From Schizochytrium sp. CCTCC M209059 (taxonomy: Eukaryota; Sar; Bigyra; Thraustochytrida; Thraustochytriidae): a DNA stretch of 39,781 nt. This document shows, one piece after another, positions 1 through 8,221 of the stretch. The notes below the pieces were generated by a model. It saw only the letters and a program-made list of their open reading frames with translations, was not told the origin of the DNA and did no database searches. Each line of letters opens with the position of its first letter. Position 1 is the first letter of the stretch. The stretch covers positions 1,129,208-1,168,988 of the forward strand of contig KN805373.1 of the NCBI GenBank assembly GCA_000818945.1. The letters are read 5' to 3'. Both the position numbers and the translations under genes were made by a program.

Positions 1-81
1 CGCCCCCTGCGGACCCCCCCCCCCCCCCTCTTGCCCGTACCGCGGCGTTGTGAGCGCGCGAGAGAGAGCAAACGAGCGACC

Positions 82-525
82 ATGGCGAAGCGACTCACGA
101 AGGAGGCTGAGATGCTCGCGAGCGAGGACCTCGACTGGGCCAGTGCGGAGCCCGTGGAGGGGAACCTGTTCGAATGGGACGCGTCGATTGCGGGCCCCGA
201 GGGATCGCCTTACGAGGGCGGCCTCTTCAACCTCAAGCTGAGCTTTGGCGCCGAGTACCCGTTCACGCCTCCCTCGGTCGTCTTCACCACCAAGGTGTAC
301 CATCCGTCCGTGAAGAAGGATTCTGGCGAGATTTGCGCTGATATCATCAAGGAGGCCTGGAAGCCTTCGCACAACGTCAAGTGGGTCCTCAGCATTCTCC
401 AGCAGCTTCTCGCGCAACCGACCACGGACAGTCCGCTTGAGCCGGAGATTGCCCAGCAGCTCCAGGACGACCCCGAGGCCTTTGCGGCCAAGGCAAAGGA
501 GCTCACCGAAAAGTACGCGTGCTAG
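82..525 (+). CDS. Ubiquitin-conjugating enzyme E2 (UBC fold, 147 aa)
   Basis: Single-domain UBC-fold E2, which carries ubiquitin or a related modifier as a thioester between E1 and E3. The ATG at 82 lies in a good context (ACCATGG); upstream in-frame codons lack an ATG. The 147-aa length equals that of UBE2D/Ubc4. Visible landmarks: the YPFTPPSVVF strand (about 59-68), the active-site segment GEIC with Cys85 as catalytic cysteine, the AWKP turn at 92-95 and the C-terminal helices. Two oddities: the usual His-Pro-Asn triad reads His74-Pro75-Ser76, and there is one extra residue between it and the cysteine compared with UBE2D. The protein ends in Cys147. The AWKP turn recalls UBE2L and UBE2M, so the modifier (ubiquitin or NEDD8) is not certain. 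The gene converges on the GT60 gene, 174 bp between stops; that gap is pyrimidine-rich. A C-rich run occupies about 14-28, near the window edge. Confidence 0.93.
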   Translation: MAKRLTKEAEMLASEDLDWASAEPVEGNLFEWDASIAGPEGSPYEGGLFNLKLSFGAEYPFTPPSVVFTTKVYHPSVKKDSGEICADIIKEAWKPSHNVKWVLSILQQLLAQPTTDSPLEPEIAQQLQDDPEAFAAKAKELTEKYAC

Positions 526-699
526 ACTCTGCCAGTTGTGCTCCTTACCGAAGCCTTTTCTCCCTTGTCTATTTGCGCTTGCGCGTCGCTCGCTCGGCGC
601 GCAGCCGGTACAGTTTGAGCCATCTAACTCACCTACGATGCAGAATCGAATTGATATTTTTTTCTTTTTTTACCTTTATCTTTTGCTTTGCTCGTCTCA

Positions 700-2313
700 T
701 CATTGCGCGCGACGTCCTTTAAAGTGCAAATCGCGCAGCATGCCCCGTCGACGAAGCTCAAAGAGGCCACGAAGGCCGCAAAACAGCGTAAACATTCCCA
801 AAATGCAAAAGCTGGCCGGGGAAAGGGCTCGGACGGCGTGCGGGTGCGCCATTTTCTCTTGCATTGCATCTGTCGTAAACGATGCAAGAGGTGGCATGCG
901 AAACGGACCAGTTCTTGCTGGAAACGTTTCCGTTCCAGAAGACTTGCCGGAAAGGGTCTCTGTTGCCTGCATTTGCGACGCAGTCTTGCTCGTTGTCTTG
1001 CTTGCTGAGAATTTGCGTCTGGCATATGTTGCCGCGAGCTCGAGCTCTTCGCGACGTATGCGCTCCTCAAGACCTGCATCATCCCACGGTACATACTCTA
1101 CGATACATTTATCGCGAGAAACAGCCCTGCGCACATCGACACCGGAGAAGGCAATGTACTGGTCTATAGTACGGCGCGTGCCGAGGGTAAACTCCCCGAG
1201 GCGCGCTCGGGCCTCTGGCGACTGGTCGCTGTCTTTAAACTCGAGCGCAGTCATGAGGCGTGCGAGAGAACGTTGATGTTCCTTGGAGTTTGAGTGCCAA
1301 CCGCCCTTGCCACCTTTCTCGTTCCCATAGTACACGCCAATCGTTGGCCGGGTGATGCTATAAAAGTCGTAGCCGTGCGTCCACAGTCGCGCTCCTCGAT
1401 GGAACTCTTCGCCGGAGAAAATGTGACGTAAATGCTTGTCATTTGGAACCCAGCGTTCTGCATGGCAGCGGCTGAACGAGAGTCCGGCAGCCCAAAGAGG
1501 AGCAATAAGCGGACGTTCGAGGTTGGCGGCAGCGCCAGCTTGTTTGTTGCTAATAAAGCCGCCCGAGCGTATCTGGACTCCACAGATATGGGGCATTTCC
1601 CAGTGATGATTGCTGTTCTTGTCGAGATCTTTGTAGTTGGTCGGGTATGTGGACAAGACGGCAAATTCATTCTGCGTGGCGGCCCACTCGCGCAAGAGCG
1701 CGCGGTCCCAGCCTTTTTTGAAAATCGTGTGAGCGTCTATTTGCATGCAATAGTCTTCATCCTGCAAAAGCTGTGGCTGCAAGCCTCGAGCGTAGACCGG
1801 TCCAGCAGCTTCGCTGGCGTCGAGGCGGAGTACTCGAACTTGGTCGAATTCTACGCAGCCATTTGGGTTCTCGAATCCGCCTCCATCCGGTGCGGCGCGG
1901 AGCGGCTTCCCACGAAGTTCACAAAGTTTTGCAAGACAGTCTTCGTCATTTGGGGCGTTTTGCTGCACGACACCAAAACGGACGCGCGCCGGGACATCTG
2001 CATTATCGAAAGCGCTTTGTAGAGTTGCAGCGAGGCGACTTTCGCGAAGGGCTGCCACGAGCACGATAATTGTCGTTTCGTTGCTTTTCCAGCGGTCATC
2101 GTACGGGGGATGAGGTTTGCCCCAGGCTTGTTCCGGCACGCGAACCCAGCCCTCTTGGTCGTGAACAATGCTGGTGTCGTGCCAATCCGCCTTTTCGCGT
2201 GGCGGAAGCTCGCCGCGAACCGGCTCCGTTAGTGTGAGCAAGCTCGCTGAGATCAACAGCGTCACGCCGAGCGCGAGCGCCTTGCATCCAACGGCGGGCG
2301 CTCTTGTTTGCAT
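700..2313 (-). CDS. GT60-type polypeptide alpha-GlcNAc transferase, membrane-anchored
   Basis: Glycosyltransferase of the GlcNAc family (PF11397, CAZy GT60), which includes Dictyostelium/Toxoplasma Skp1 GlcNAc-transferase Gnt1 and the trypanosome mucin O-GlcNAc transferases. Evidence is the entry strand and helix (81-102, TIIVLVAALRESR), the YCMQIDAH block with an Asp-x-His metal motif at 193-195 followed by GWD, the GEEFHRGARLWTHGYDFYS acceptor-side block (301-319) and GVYYGNEK (326-333). I chose the ATG at 2313 (ACCATG context) over an upstream GTG, giving 537 aa. Unlike cytosolic Skp1-modifying enzymes, it has a hydrophobic N-terminal segment (about 13-28) and a second one near the C-terminus (about 499-517) followed by a basic tail. 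That suggests a Golgi/ER enzyme acting on secretory or mucin-like acceptors rather than Skp1. Family assignment is strong; acceptor and compartment are inference. Confidence 0.88.
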   Translation of the reverse strand: MQTRAPAVGCKALALGVTLLISASLLTLTEPVRGELPPREKADWHDTSIVHDQEGWVRVPEQAWGKPHPPYDDRWKSNETTIIVLVAALRESRLAATLQSAFDNADVPARVRFGVVQQNAPNDEDCLAKLCELRGKPLRAAPDGGGFENPNGCVEFDQVRVLRLDASEAAGPVYARGLQPQLLQDEDYCMQIDAHTIFKKGWDRALLREWAATQNEFAVLSTYPTNYKDLDKNSNHHWEMPHICGVQIRSGGFISNKQAGAAANLERPLIAPLWAAGLSFSRCHAERWVPNDKHLRHIFSGEEFHRGARLWTHGYDFYSITRPTIGVYYGNEKGGKGGWHSNSKEHQRSLARLMTALEFKDSDQSPEARARLGEFTLGTRRTIDQYIAFSGVDVRRAVSRDKCIVEYVPWDDAGLEERIRREELELAATYARRKFSASKTTSKTASQMQATETLSGKSSGTETFPARTGPFRMPPLASFTTDAMQEKMAHPHAVRALSPASFCILGMFTLFCGLRGLFELRRRGMLRDLHFKGRRAQ

Positions 2314-2597
2314 GGTGGGTGTTTCACGACCCCTGCGCCACGCCCTACGCACTCTTGTTGGGGAGGGCTATGTCGGTGCGCCGCTCTCGCCCCTGGAGAG
2401 GCCCCGGGGGCCCGCGCAAGTTTGCAGGCGTGCTTGCATCGGGGTTTGAAAAGATGCCCTGACACCCGAACTTTTCCATGCAAAAAGACGAGCGCAAGAA
2501 AATCGGTCTCAAAAGTGAGGGACAAATTCGAAGCAAGACGATTTCGCAAGATTGAGACCATTGGCGACAAGACGCAACGGATGCGAGATATTTTTTT

Positions 2598-2866
2598 ATT
2601 CTTAGCATACACGTCATTCTTGCAGGTAAATTTGCAAGGTCGCTCGCTTCGTGCAATGAATGACAAGAAGCTGCGGTTGCGAGAGCTTCTGACCCTTTCT
2701 ATTCTTAGCATACACGTCATCGTTGCAGGCAAATTCGCAAGGCCGCTCGTTTCGTGCAATGAACGACAAGAAGCTGCGGTTGCGAGAGCTTTTAATTCTT
2801 CGCATATACGTCATCCTTGCAGGCAAATTTGCAAGGCCGCTCGCTTCGTGCATTAAACAGGAGAAG
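2598..2866. repeat. Three-copy tandem repeat, unit about 95-103 bp
   Basis: Copy 1 runs 2598-2700 (103 bp), copy 2 2701-2794 (94 bp) and copy 3 2795 to about 2866 (partial, diverging after CGTGCATTAAA). Each starts ATTCTT(A/C)GCATA(C/T)ACGTCAT, passes through TTGCAGG(C/T)AAATT(T/C)GCAAGG and then CGCTCG(C/T)TTCGTGCA; copies 1 and 2 continue with the same GACAAGAAGCTGCGGTTGCG. Copies differ by scattered substitutions and an indel of about 9 bp (extra GACCCTTTCT-like block in copy 1). Each contains a small inverted repeat, CTTGCA/TGCAAG around an 8-base loop, best in copy 3 (2815-2836) and broken by substitutions in copy 2. It lies upstream of the GT60 start and is not convincingly coding. Confidence 0.9.
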
Positions 2867-3742
2867 AGAATCTGCTCTCAGTCGATACCAAGACAGATTT
2901 TCCTTATTACGATGCTCTGTAGGCTCTGTGGATGTCAACGGAGAGATTCTTTTCAAGCTTCATCATCATTTTTTGGAATAGCGTTCATGAAACCCAGGCT
3001 CTGATCTCCTTTCCTTGGTGTTGCGATACGCATGGTCTTCTTGCAAAGAAGGAGCTGCTGCATTCCGAACTCGAAACGCAATGATTGCGGCCTCTTTCCT
3101 CCAAAAACAAGGCTAGCCTTTTTCAGGAGGCTCACCAAGGCTCATAGATTTCGCCCGAAAGCCGCAACCTTAGTTCTCAAGAGGGAAGAACATCCTGCCA
3201 AGCTAGCAAGACTGACATAAGATTCAGGTGAGGATCGCTCGCACGCCGCCAGGGTTTTGAACCTCAAGTGTTAATTATCCTGCAAGCTTGCTTGCTCCGA
3301 TATCATCATTCATGGTACTACACGAACCCAAAAGATCCCCAAACCAGGGTTTGTTGCACACGGCAATGCACTGCATTGCAATACACGAGGCGTGGTAGCA
3401 CTACTACTTTCTACTCCACTTCGCCTGCCTACCTACCTACCCGTGGCTGCAGCCCTTAGTCACGTCGGTCAGTCGTCCCGTCGGCCACCGTCGCTGCCCG
3501 CGGCTCGATCTCTCGTGCCGCTCTCCTCACAAGGCGGCGGGCGACGCCGAGACGGCGATGACGCCGCGCGGTCGCGTCTGTCGAGGCAGGTACGACGGGT
3601 CATCGATCAAACCGTAAAAAATAAAAGGTTCGTCTGTTCATTCTCGCCGACCAACCAGCCGAAGGAAGATTTGACGGCCGCTGCCGGCTGCGACGGGCCC
3701 AATTCGAGCCCTCCCGGTCCTACCGCAAGGCAGCAAGTCGCC

Positions 3743-3788
3743 GCTAGCTAGCTAGCTTGTTTGCTAGCTTGCTTACTTGCTTGCTTGC
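3743..3788. repeat. GCTA/GCTT tetranucleotide array
   Basis: Imperfect 4-base tandem array: GCTAGCTAGCTAGC, an interruption, then GCTTGCTTACTTGCTTGCTTGC. One of a series of 4-base arrays in the GC-rich leader region before the gene at 5789. Confidence 0.85.
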
Positions 3789-5426
3789 GAAGGGGAAGAA
3801 GAAAAAGGGGCGCGGGCCCAAGATCGGCTGGCGACATCGGATTCTCGCTCGCCGTTAGATTCGAGAAGCTGCAGCGCAGGCAGCTAGCTCTGTGCTGTCT
3901 TCACTATGGCACTTTCTGGGCGGGGGACGATGCAGCGGCGGTGTGGAGGGCGACGCGCGGCTGCGGGTGCCGGGGAGGCACACCGGGGCGGGCTCCCTCG
4001 CGCGACTCGCGCGGCGCCCCCCTGGGCGCGCCTCGTGCGCTGCTTGGCGGGGGCCCGAAAGCGCCACCCTTGGGGGCATACAGTACACTTTGACGTCCTA
4101 CAGTGCGCGCGAAACGGCGGCACCCAAGCGTTTTCGCTATTACCTTGCCCGGCGGCATTCTCACCCGCTGCGAGCCGCGTATGCGACCGCGCGCGTAACG
4201 CCAGGCCCGCGCGCGGGCCCGCAGTCGCTCCGCAGCGGGGCGGAAGCAAGCAGCCAGCAAGGGGGGAGGAAGCTGCTTGCGGACCACAGCGCGCGGGTGC
4301 GGGGCGTCTGCGGCCGACGCAGGCGACGACGTCGCAGCTAGACCGTCTGCGTCTGGCAGCGACGCTCTGCAGGGCGCGCAGCTGCGCGGCGCGGATCCCC
4401 TCGGGTCTCTATGGCGGCGCACTGACGCTCGTAGTCGCGGCGGCGCGCAGGCGCGGCAAAGGATTCGAAAAGCTGGCTGGAAAACAAAGCAATCAAATCA
4501 AACGCCCAGTCAGCGAGTGACCCAGGCCGCGTCAGAGCCCGCCTGGCAGGCAGACAGGCAGACAGAACCCCAAACCCGATCCTCGCCGCAGAGACCCGAC
4601 CGCCCCGACGTCCGCGCGAGCCCAGTCCCGCGCAGCGCAGCCCAGCCCAGCGCAGCCCAGCGCAGCCCAGCGCAGCGCAGCCGGTCACCCGCGAGGAGCT
4701 GCGAGCGCTCGTCTCAGTGCTTGCGCATTCGTCCATCCATCCATCTTATCCGGAGCTCCATCCCTCGATCGTTGTTCCTCGCGCCCGCGACAGCGCGTCC
4801 CCGGCAGCGCCCAGGCCGGCCGACCGCGCCGCCGCGCGCGCTCCCGAGCCTGCGGCGAGCTCCCCGCGGCCCCGGGCTGACCGACAGCGGGACCAGCCGC
4901 GCCAGAGACCGACGCGGCCTCGCGCGCAAGCAAGCAAGGGTCGAAAGCCGGACGCGCGAAGACGAGGCGAGGCGAGGCGAGACGAGACGACGCGAGGCCA
5001 GACCCGCAACGCAACGAACCCCTCGCAGCCCTCCCGCGCCGTCTCCAACCCTTGCGCCCCCCTCGCGCGCCGTGCTCGGTCGCGAGGCAGGCAGCGCAGC
5101 CAGCGAGCTACGCACGCAGCCGTGAGACGCAAGAAGGCAGCGTCGCGAGGAGAGGAGAGGAGAGGAGAGCAGAGGAGCGCCACCACCACCACCTTAGCTC
5201 GAGTCGTCTCCTACCTTCTACTACTTTTCGTAGCCGGCCGCGCAGAGCGAGGAAGGCACAAGGTGTGCCGACGTGCACTGCGCGAGGCGAGTCCCGCGTG
5301 CCGTACGTGGAGACGGAGAAGGTGGCCTCAAGATCGACGCCGCTGCGCACGGAGTGTAAGAGCGCAATACTTAATAGCTGACGCGTACGTCCCCTTGAGG
5401 TTGACCTCGAGCCCGCCTTGCGCGCG

Positions 5427-5462
5427 CCAGCCAGCCAGCAGGCAAGCAAGCAAGCAAGCAAA
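5427..5462. repeat. GCCA then GCAA tetranucleotide array
   Basis: Two abutting 4-base arrays: about three CCAG units followed by five CAAG units. Same register type as the GCTC array at 5553-5576 and the GCAA array ending at the ATG of the 5789 gene. Confidence 0.85.
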
Positions 5463-5788
5463 CCCGAGCGCGGCGAACAAGGACCGCGCGCGAGCACGTG
5501 CTAGCGCGAGCACAAGAGGTGGAGCAGGCAGCAGAGGCGCCGCAACGCGACGCGCTCGCTCGCTCGCTCGCTCGCTTCTTTCTTCTTTTTTGCACACGCA
5601 CGCACACCCACCCACACGCACACACCTTCTTTAGACCCGGCCTTCTCCCTCGCCGGCGCGCGCCGCAGAAGCAGTACTGAGGCTAGCTGGCTCACAGGCC
5701 GGCACGCGCGGCGGGCCAAGCAAAGCCCGATCGCCGAGCAAGGCAAGGCAGCCAGCGGGCCGCGGCGCCAGCGAGCAAGCAAGCAACT

Positions 5789-6208
5789 ATGGCCGTCTTC
5801 GCGCTGCACATGGAGGAGGGGGAGAAGCGCGCGACGCTCGTGCAGGGCGCGCAGAGCAAGAACGTCTCGGTTCTGCACGTGAACAAGAACGGCGATGTCC
5901 TCGTGCACGACGGTAAGCGCATCCTCATGATCCCCAAGAAGAGCCTCGTCATGCCGTGTTGCGACCAGAGCGAATCGGAGAAGAAAGACGATGAGGAGGA
6001 TGAGGAGCACATTGAATCACGCGCGTCCGCGCCACCAATGAACAGCACCGAGGCCATCATTCGCGCCTGCTCACGCGAGGGAAAACCCGAGTCGGAGGGA
6101 CGTACTCGTCTTGCGCTCGTGCGCTCCATCTACCACAATCTGATGAAGGGCGAGGTGAGCACGCGCATGATCCTAGCAGAGTGCAAGCGCTTTGGCTTTC
6201 TTCGGTAA
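5789..6208 (+). CDS. Unrecognised acidic 139-aa protein
   Basis: I do not recognise a family. The ATG at 5789 has A at -3 and G at +4 and follows a GCAA tandem array. The predicted protein is soluble, with no signal peptide or membrane segment. Residues 25-55 look like a small beta-rich module (SVLHVNKNGDVLVHDG then RILMIPKKSLVMP). A very acidic low-complexity stretch follows (about 60-76, DDEEDEE). The C-terminal 50 residues look helical and basic and end in FGFLR. Codon use is GC-rich and non-repetitive, unlike the leader before it, which supports a real gene. It is preceded by an unusually long GC-rich gene-free region and converges on the 6PGL gene. A lineage-specific protein is the most likely explanation. 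Confidence 0.65.
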   Translation: MAVFALHMEEGEKRATLVQGAQSKNVSVLHVNKNGDVLVHDGKRILMIPKKSLVMPCCDQSESEKKDDEEDEEHIESRASAPPMNSTEAIIRACSREGKPESEGRTRLALVRSIYHNLMKGEVSTRMILAECKRFGFLR

Positions 6209-6745
6209 CGACGTCAATATCGACGACAACACGCGAGACTTGAGATTGATGGCGTGAGCTGTTCTCGCTGCGCCCTTCCCACCTGATGCACACTATTTAT
6301 TACTACCTACGAACAGAGCAAACAATACCATGCAGGAGCGGAAAAGCCCGCATGGTTTGCTTTCGCTCTCGGTTCTGAAACTATACACCAACTTTGTCAT
6401 TTCTTTTCTGATACTACTTTCTCTCTTTGCTGCAAGAATGGAAACTAGAGTTACAAACTAGTGTAGGCCGAGTCCTAATCACATAGCAGCAGTTTTTGCA
6501 TCAAACGAAAGGAACACTCACTCACCTCTCACAGTTCAAATCAGATCACATTAATTCCCACCCCCCCAAAAAAAAATAAAAATTAAAGAAGCCAAACTCC
6601 AACGAATGAAACAAGAAACGCATGCAACAAAACAGACAACACGCCGATGTATAGCAAATGAAGACGACACCTTGTAGAGAAAAAAGATCATTCTACTACT
6701 TTGCTTTCACAAGAACTTAATGTGGGGAGAGGCAAATTTCATCAA
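6209..6745. other. Convergent AT-richer intergenic region
   Basis: Between the stops of the 5789 gene and 6PGL. It is markedly AT-richer than the coding DNA, with a run of A's mixed with AAATAAAAAT near 6568-6585, a plausible 3'-end signal for the + gene. An inverted repeat with 7-bp arms, ACCATGC (6327-6333) and GCATGGT (6350-6356), could form a hairpin in the + transcript 3' UTR. No coding or RNA gene seen. Confidence 0.5.
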
Positions 6746-7639
6746 TCAGAGCTTTGCCGCGGCCTCTTCATCCACGAACCAAGCAAGCTTGCCTGACACA
6801 GGGCGAACCCGCGCCGCAGGCAGCGCGGCTTCGCCAAGCTCGTTGAGCCCCTCGGCGGTCAAACCCGCAGTCAAAGGCAGGACATCTTCCTTGCTCTTGC
6901 CCGCCGCCAGGAAGAAGACGTTCGCCGCAACATTGAGAACAGGGTATGTGAGGGTAATGCGTTCCGACGGAGGCTTGGGAGAGTCCTTAATTGGGGCCAC
7001 CCAAAGCTCGGTCTCCTTGAGCAGCTCATGGCCCGGAAACAAACTGCACGTGTGTCCGTCGGGCCCCATGCCAAGCAGCACGAGATCAAAGCTCGGCGGC
7101 GGCGCACCAGAGGCCGCACTCACACCCGTTACTGCCTCGATGGCAACCTGGTACCGCTGTGCAGCCTCCTCGACGGGCACCGAATAGTCAATTCCGTAGA
7201 CCTGGTCCTCTTTGATGCCCGGGATCTTGGCCAGGAATTCATTCTTGCATGCCAGCATGTTGCTGTCCTCGTGGTCGTGCGGAACATGCCGCTCGTCTGC
7301 AAAGAAAACATGCCATTTCGAGAAATCAATCTCGTCCTGATGCTTGAGCAGGCCAGCCGCGAGCAACTTGGGCAGCGACCCGCCAGACAGGGCCACGAGG
7401 AACTTATCCTTCTCCGCAGCCTCTTGCGTCACGCGCAGAACATGATCACCCACCGCCTCGCTCAAATCGTCCTTGGACGCAAACTTGAAGATGCCCGCCA
7501 TTGCGTCTAAAGTCCCTTGCGCCTTTTCCGTCGTCAAGCACTCCGAGGCCGAGGTCGTCGTCGAAGTCGTCGCTCTGCTCAAGACTGTGAGGACTAGCCC
7601 CAGCAAGATCGCTCCGACGCGTCTAGCTGCCGGCCTCAT
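6746..7639 (-). CDS. PGLS: 6-phosphogluconolactonase with N-terminal leader and C-terminal AKL
   Basis: Hydrolyses 6-phosphoglucono-delta-lactone to 6-phosphogluconate, second step of the oxidative pentose phosphate pathway. 297 aa. Family blocks: LVALSGGSLPKLLA (phosphate-binding loop, about 82-95), WHVFFADERHVPHDHEDSN (about 109-127) and the catalytic LLGMGPDGHTCSLFPGH block (about 188-204). The N-terminus is atypical: Arg-rich start, hydrophobic run VGAILLGLVLTVL (8-20), then a Ser/Thr-rich stretch, resembling a signal peptide. The catalytic core begins at Met47 (ATG at 7501), which lies in a stronger start context (GCAATGG) than the first ATG (TGAATGA). The protein ends in Ala-Lys-Leu, a PTS1-type peroxisomal signal. 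Initiation at Met47 by leaky scanning would give a cytosolic/peroxisomal form; initiation at Met1 an ER-directed form. Enzyme identity is secure; dual targeting is inference. Confidence 0.93.
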   Translation of the reverse strand: MRPAARRVGAILLGLVLTVLSRATTSTTTSASECLTTEKAQGTLDAMAGIFKFASKDDLSEAVGDHVLRVTQEAAEKDKFLVALSGGSLPKLLAAGLLKHQDEIDFSKWHVFFADERHVPHDHEDSNMLACKNEFLAKIPGIKEDQVYGIDYSVPVEEAAQRYQVAIEAVTGVSAASGAPPPSFDLVLLGMGPDGHTCSLFPGHELLKETELWVAPIKDSPKPPSERITLTYPVLNVAANVFFLAAGKSKEDVLPLTAGLTAEGLNELGEAALPAARVRPVSGKLAWFVDEEAAAKL

Positions 7640-7709
7640 TCAACGTGCCGCGCGGCGCAGGACACCTTGGTCAAATCGGATCTGCCGTGCGAGCGAACTC
7701 AGGATGTCG

Positions 7710-7952
7710 TCACTGCCACTCGCCGTCGTGAACGCGAGGCTCCGGCTGCTGCCGGCGCCTCTTCGGGCCGAGGCGCACAAAAAGATAGATGGTGAAAATA
7801 AAAATAAATAAATAAAAAGTCTTGTTCAGGCCTAATGTAGACCACATTGTTGACACGACCCCGATTGGGTCCGTTACGGAGCCAAAGGCGGCGGGCCGCT
7901 GCATGTTAATCATCGCGACTGTAGTGGACTCCGTTGACTCTTGCTTATTCAT
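7710..7952 (-). CDS. Possible small single-pass membrane protein (80 aa)
   Basis: Short open frame between the 6PGL start (70 bp downstream) and the DNAL4 gene. From the ATG at 7952 it encodes a polar N-terminal half, then one strongly hydrophobic segment (about 47-62, FYLFIFIFTIYLFV), then a basic cytosol-like tail (GPKRRRQQ). The hydrophobic part comes from an ATTT-like AT-rich stretch, which could be coincidental. The first 45 codons have no low-complexity bias and mostly G or C at third positions. The open frame continues upstream only through compositional sequence. No family recognised. It could equally be the 5' leader of 6PGL or the promoter of DNAL4. Confidence 0.3.
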   Translation of the reverse strand: MNKQESTESTTVAMINMQRPAAFGSVTDPIGVVSTMWSTLGLNKTFYLFIFIFTIYLFVRLGPKRRRQQPEPRVHDGEWQ

Positions 7953-8221
7953 TTGCGCACGTCTCGTCGTGGCTAGAAAGTAGGCACGCGTCGAGCCCAG
8001 ACCGTTGAAGACCGTTCGTCGCCTCGACGCGGCAGAACAGGGAAGAGAAGGGGGCGCAGAGCGAAACGTAGACGGAGCAGGGAGCGCAGCTCGCGCCGTC
8101 GCGCGTCTCCCGGCCCGAGGCGAAGGGAGGAAAAAGTTATAGAGGGGAAGGAAGGTGCCGCGAAGCCGGCCGGCCGGTGGCGACCAAAACCAAGACAGAC
8201 GCGAACAACGGCCCAAGGAAG

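Larger units (their letters stand above)
2314..5788. other. Gene-free 3.5 kb stretch: minisatellite then GC-rich repeat-laden leader
   Basis: No convincing gene. The first part (to about 3250) is of mixed composition and holds a three-copy minisatellite. From about 3400 the sequence becomes very GC-rich, with many short tandem arrays: CCTA (3424-3441), GCTA/GCTT (3743-3788), a GCGCAGCCCA-type decamer (4631-4681), CCAT (4731-4745), GGCGA (4961-4998), GAGGA (5147-5175), CAC (5181-5192), GCCA then GCAA (5427-5462), GCTC (5553-5576), CA-rich (5593-5626), and GCAA again just before the ATG at 5789. All six frames show only Arg/Ala/Pro/Ser-rich compositional open frames. The array-rich part probably serves as promoter and long 5' leader of the 5789 gene, with the left part as promoter of the GT60 gene. 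Confidence 0.6.

Noticed and set aside
2262..2856. Open frames through the minisatellite on both strands, giving repeated peptides
   Set aside because: Repeats differ by indels that are not multiples of three, so the peptide repeat is not maintained; overlaps the GT60 start.
2598..2866. CRISPR-like array
   Set aside because: Units are directly adjacent without unique spacers and the context is eukaryotic.
4277..5634. Long + strand open frames (282 and 305 codons) in the GC-rich region, and several on the opposite strand
   Set aside because: Arg/Ala/Pro/Ser-rich translations mirror the tandem repeats; all frames are open because stop codons are rare at this GC content; no domain.
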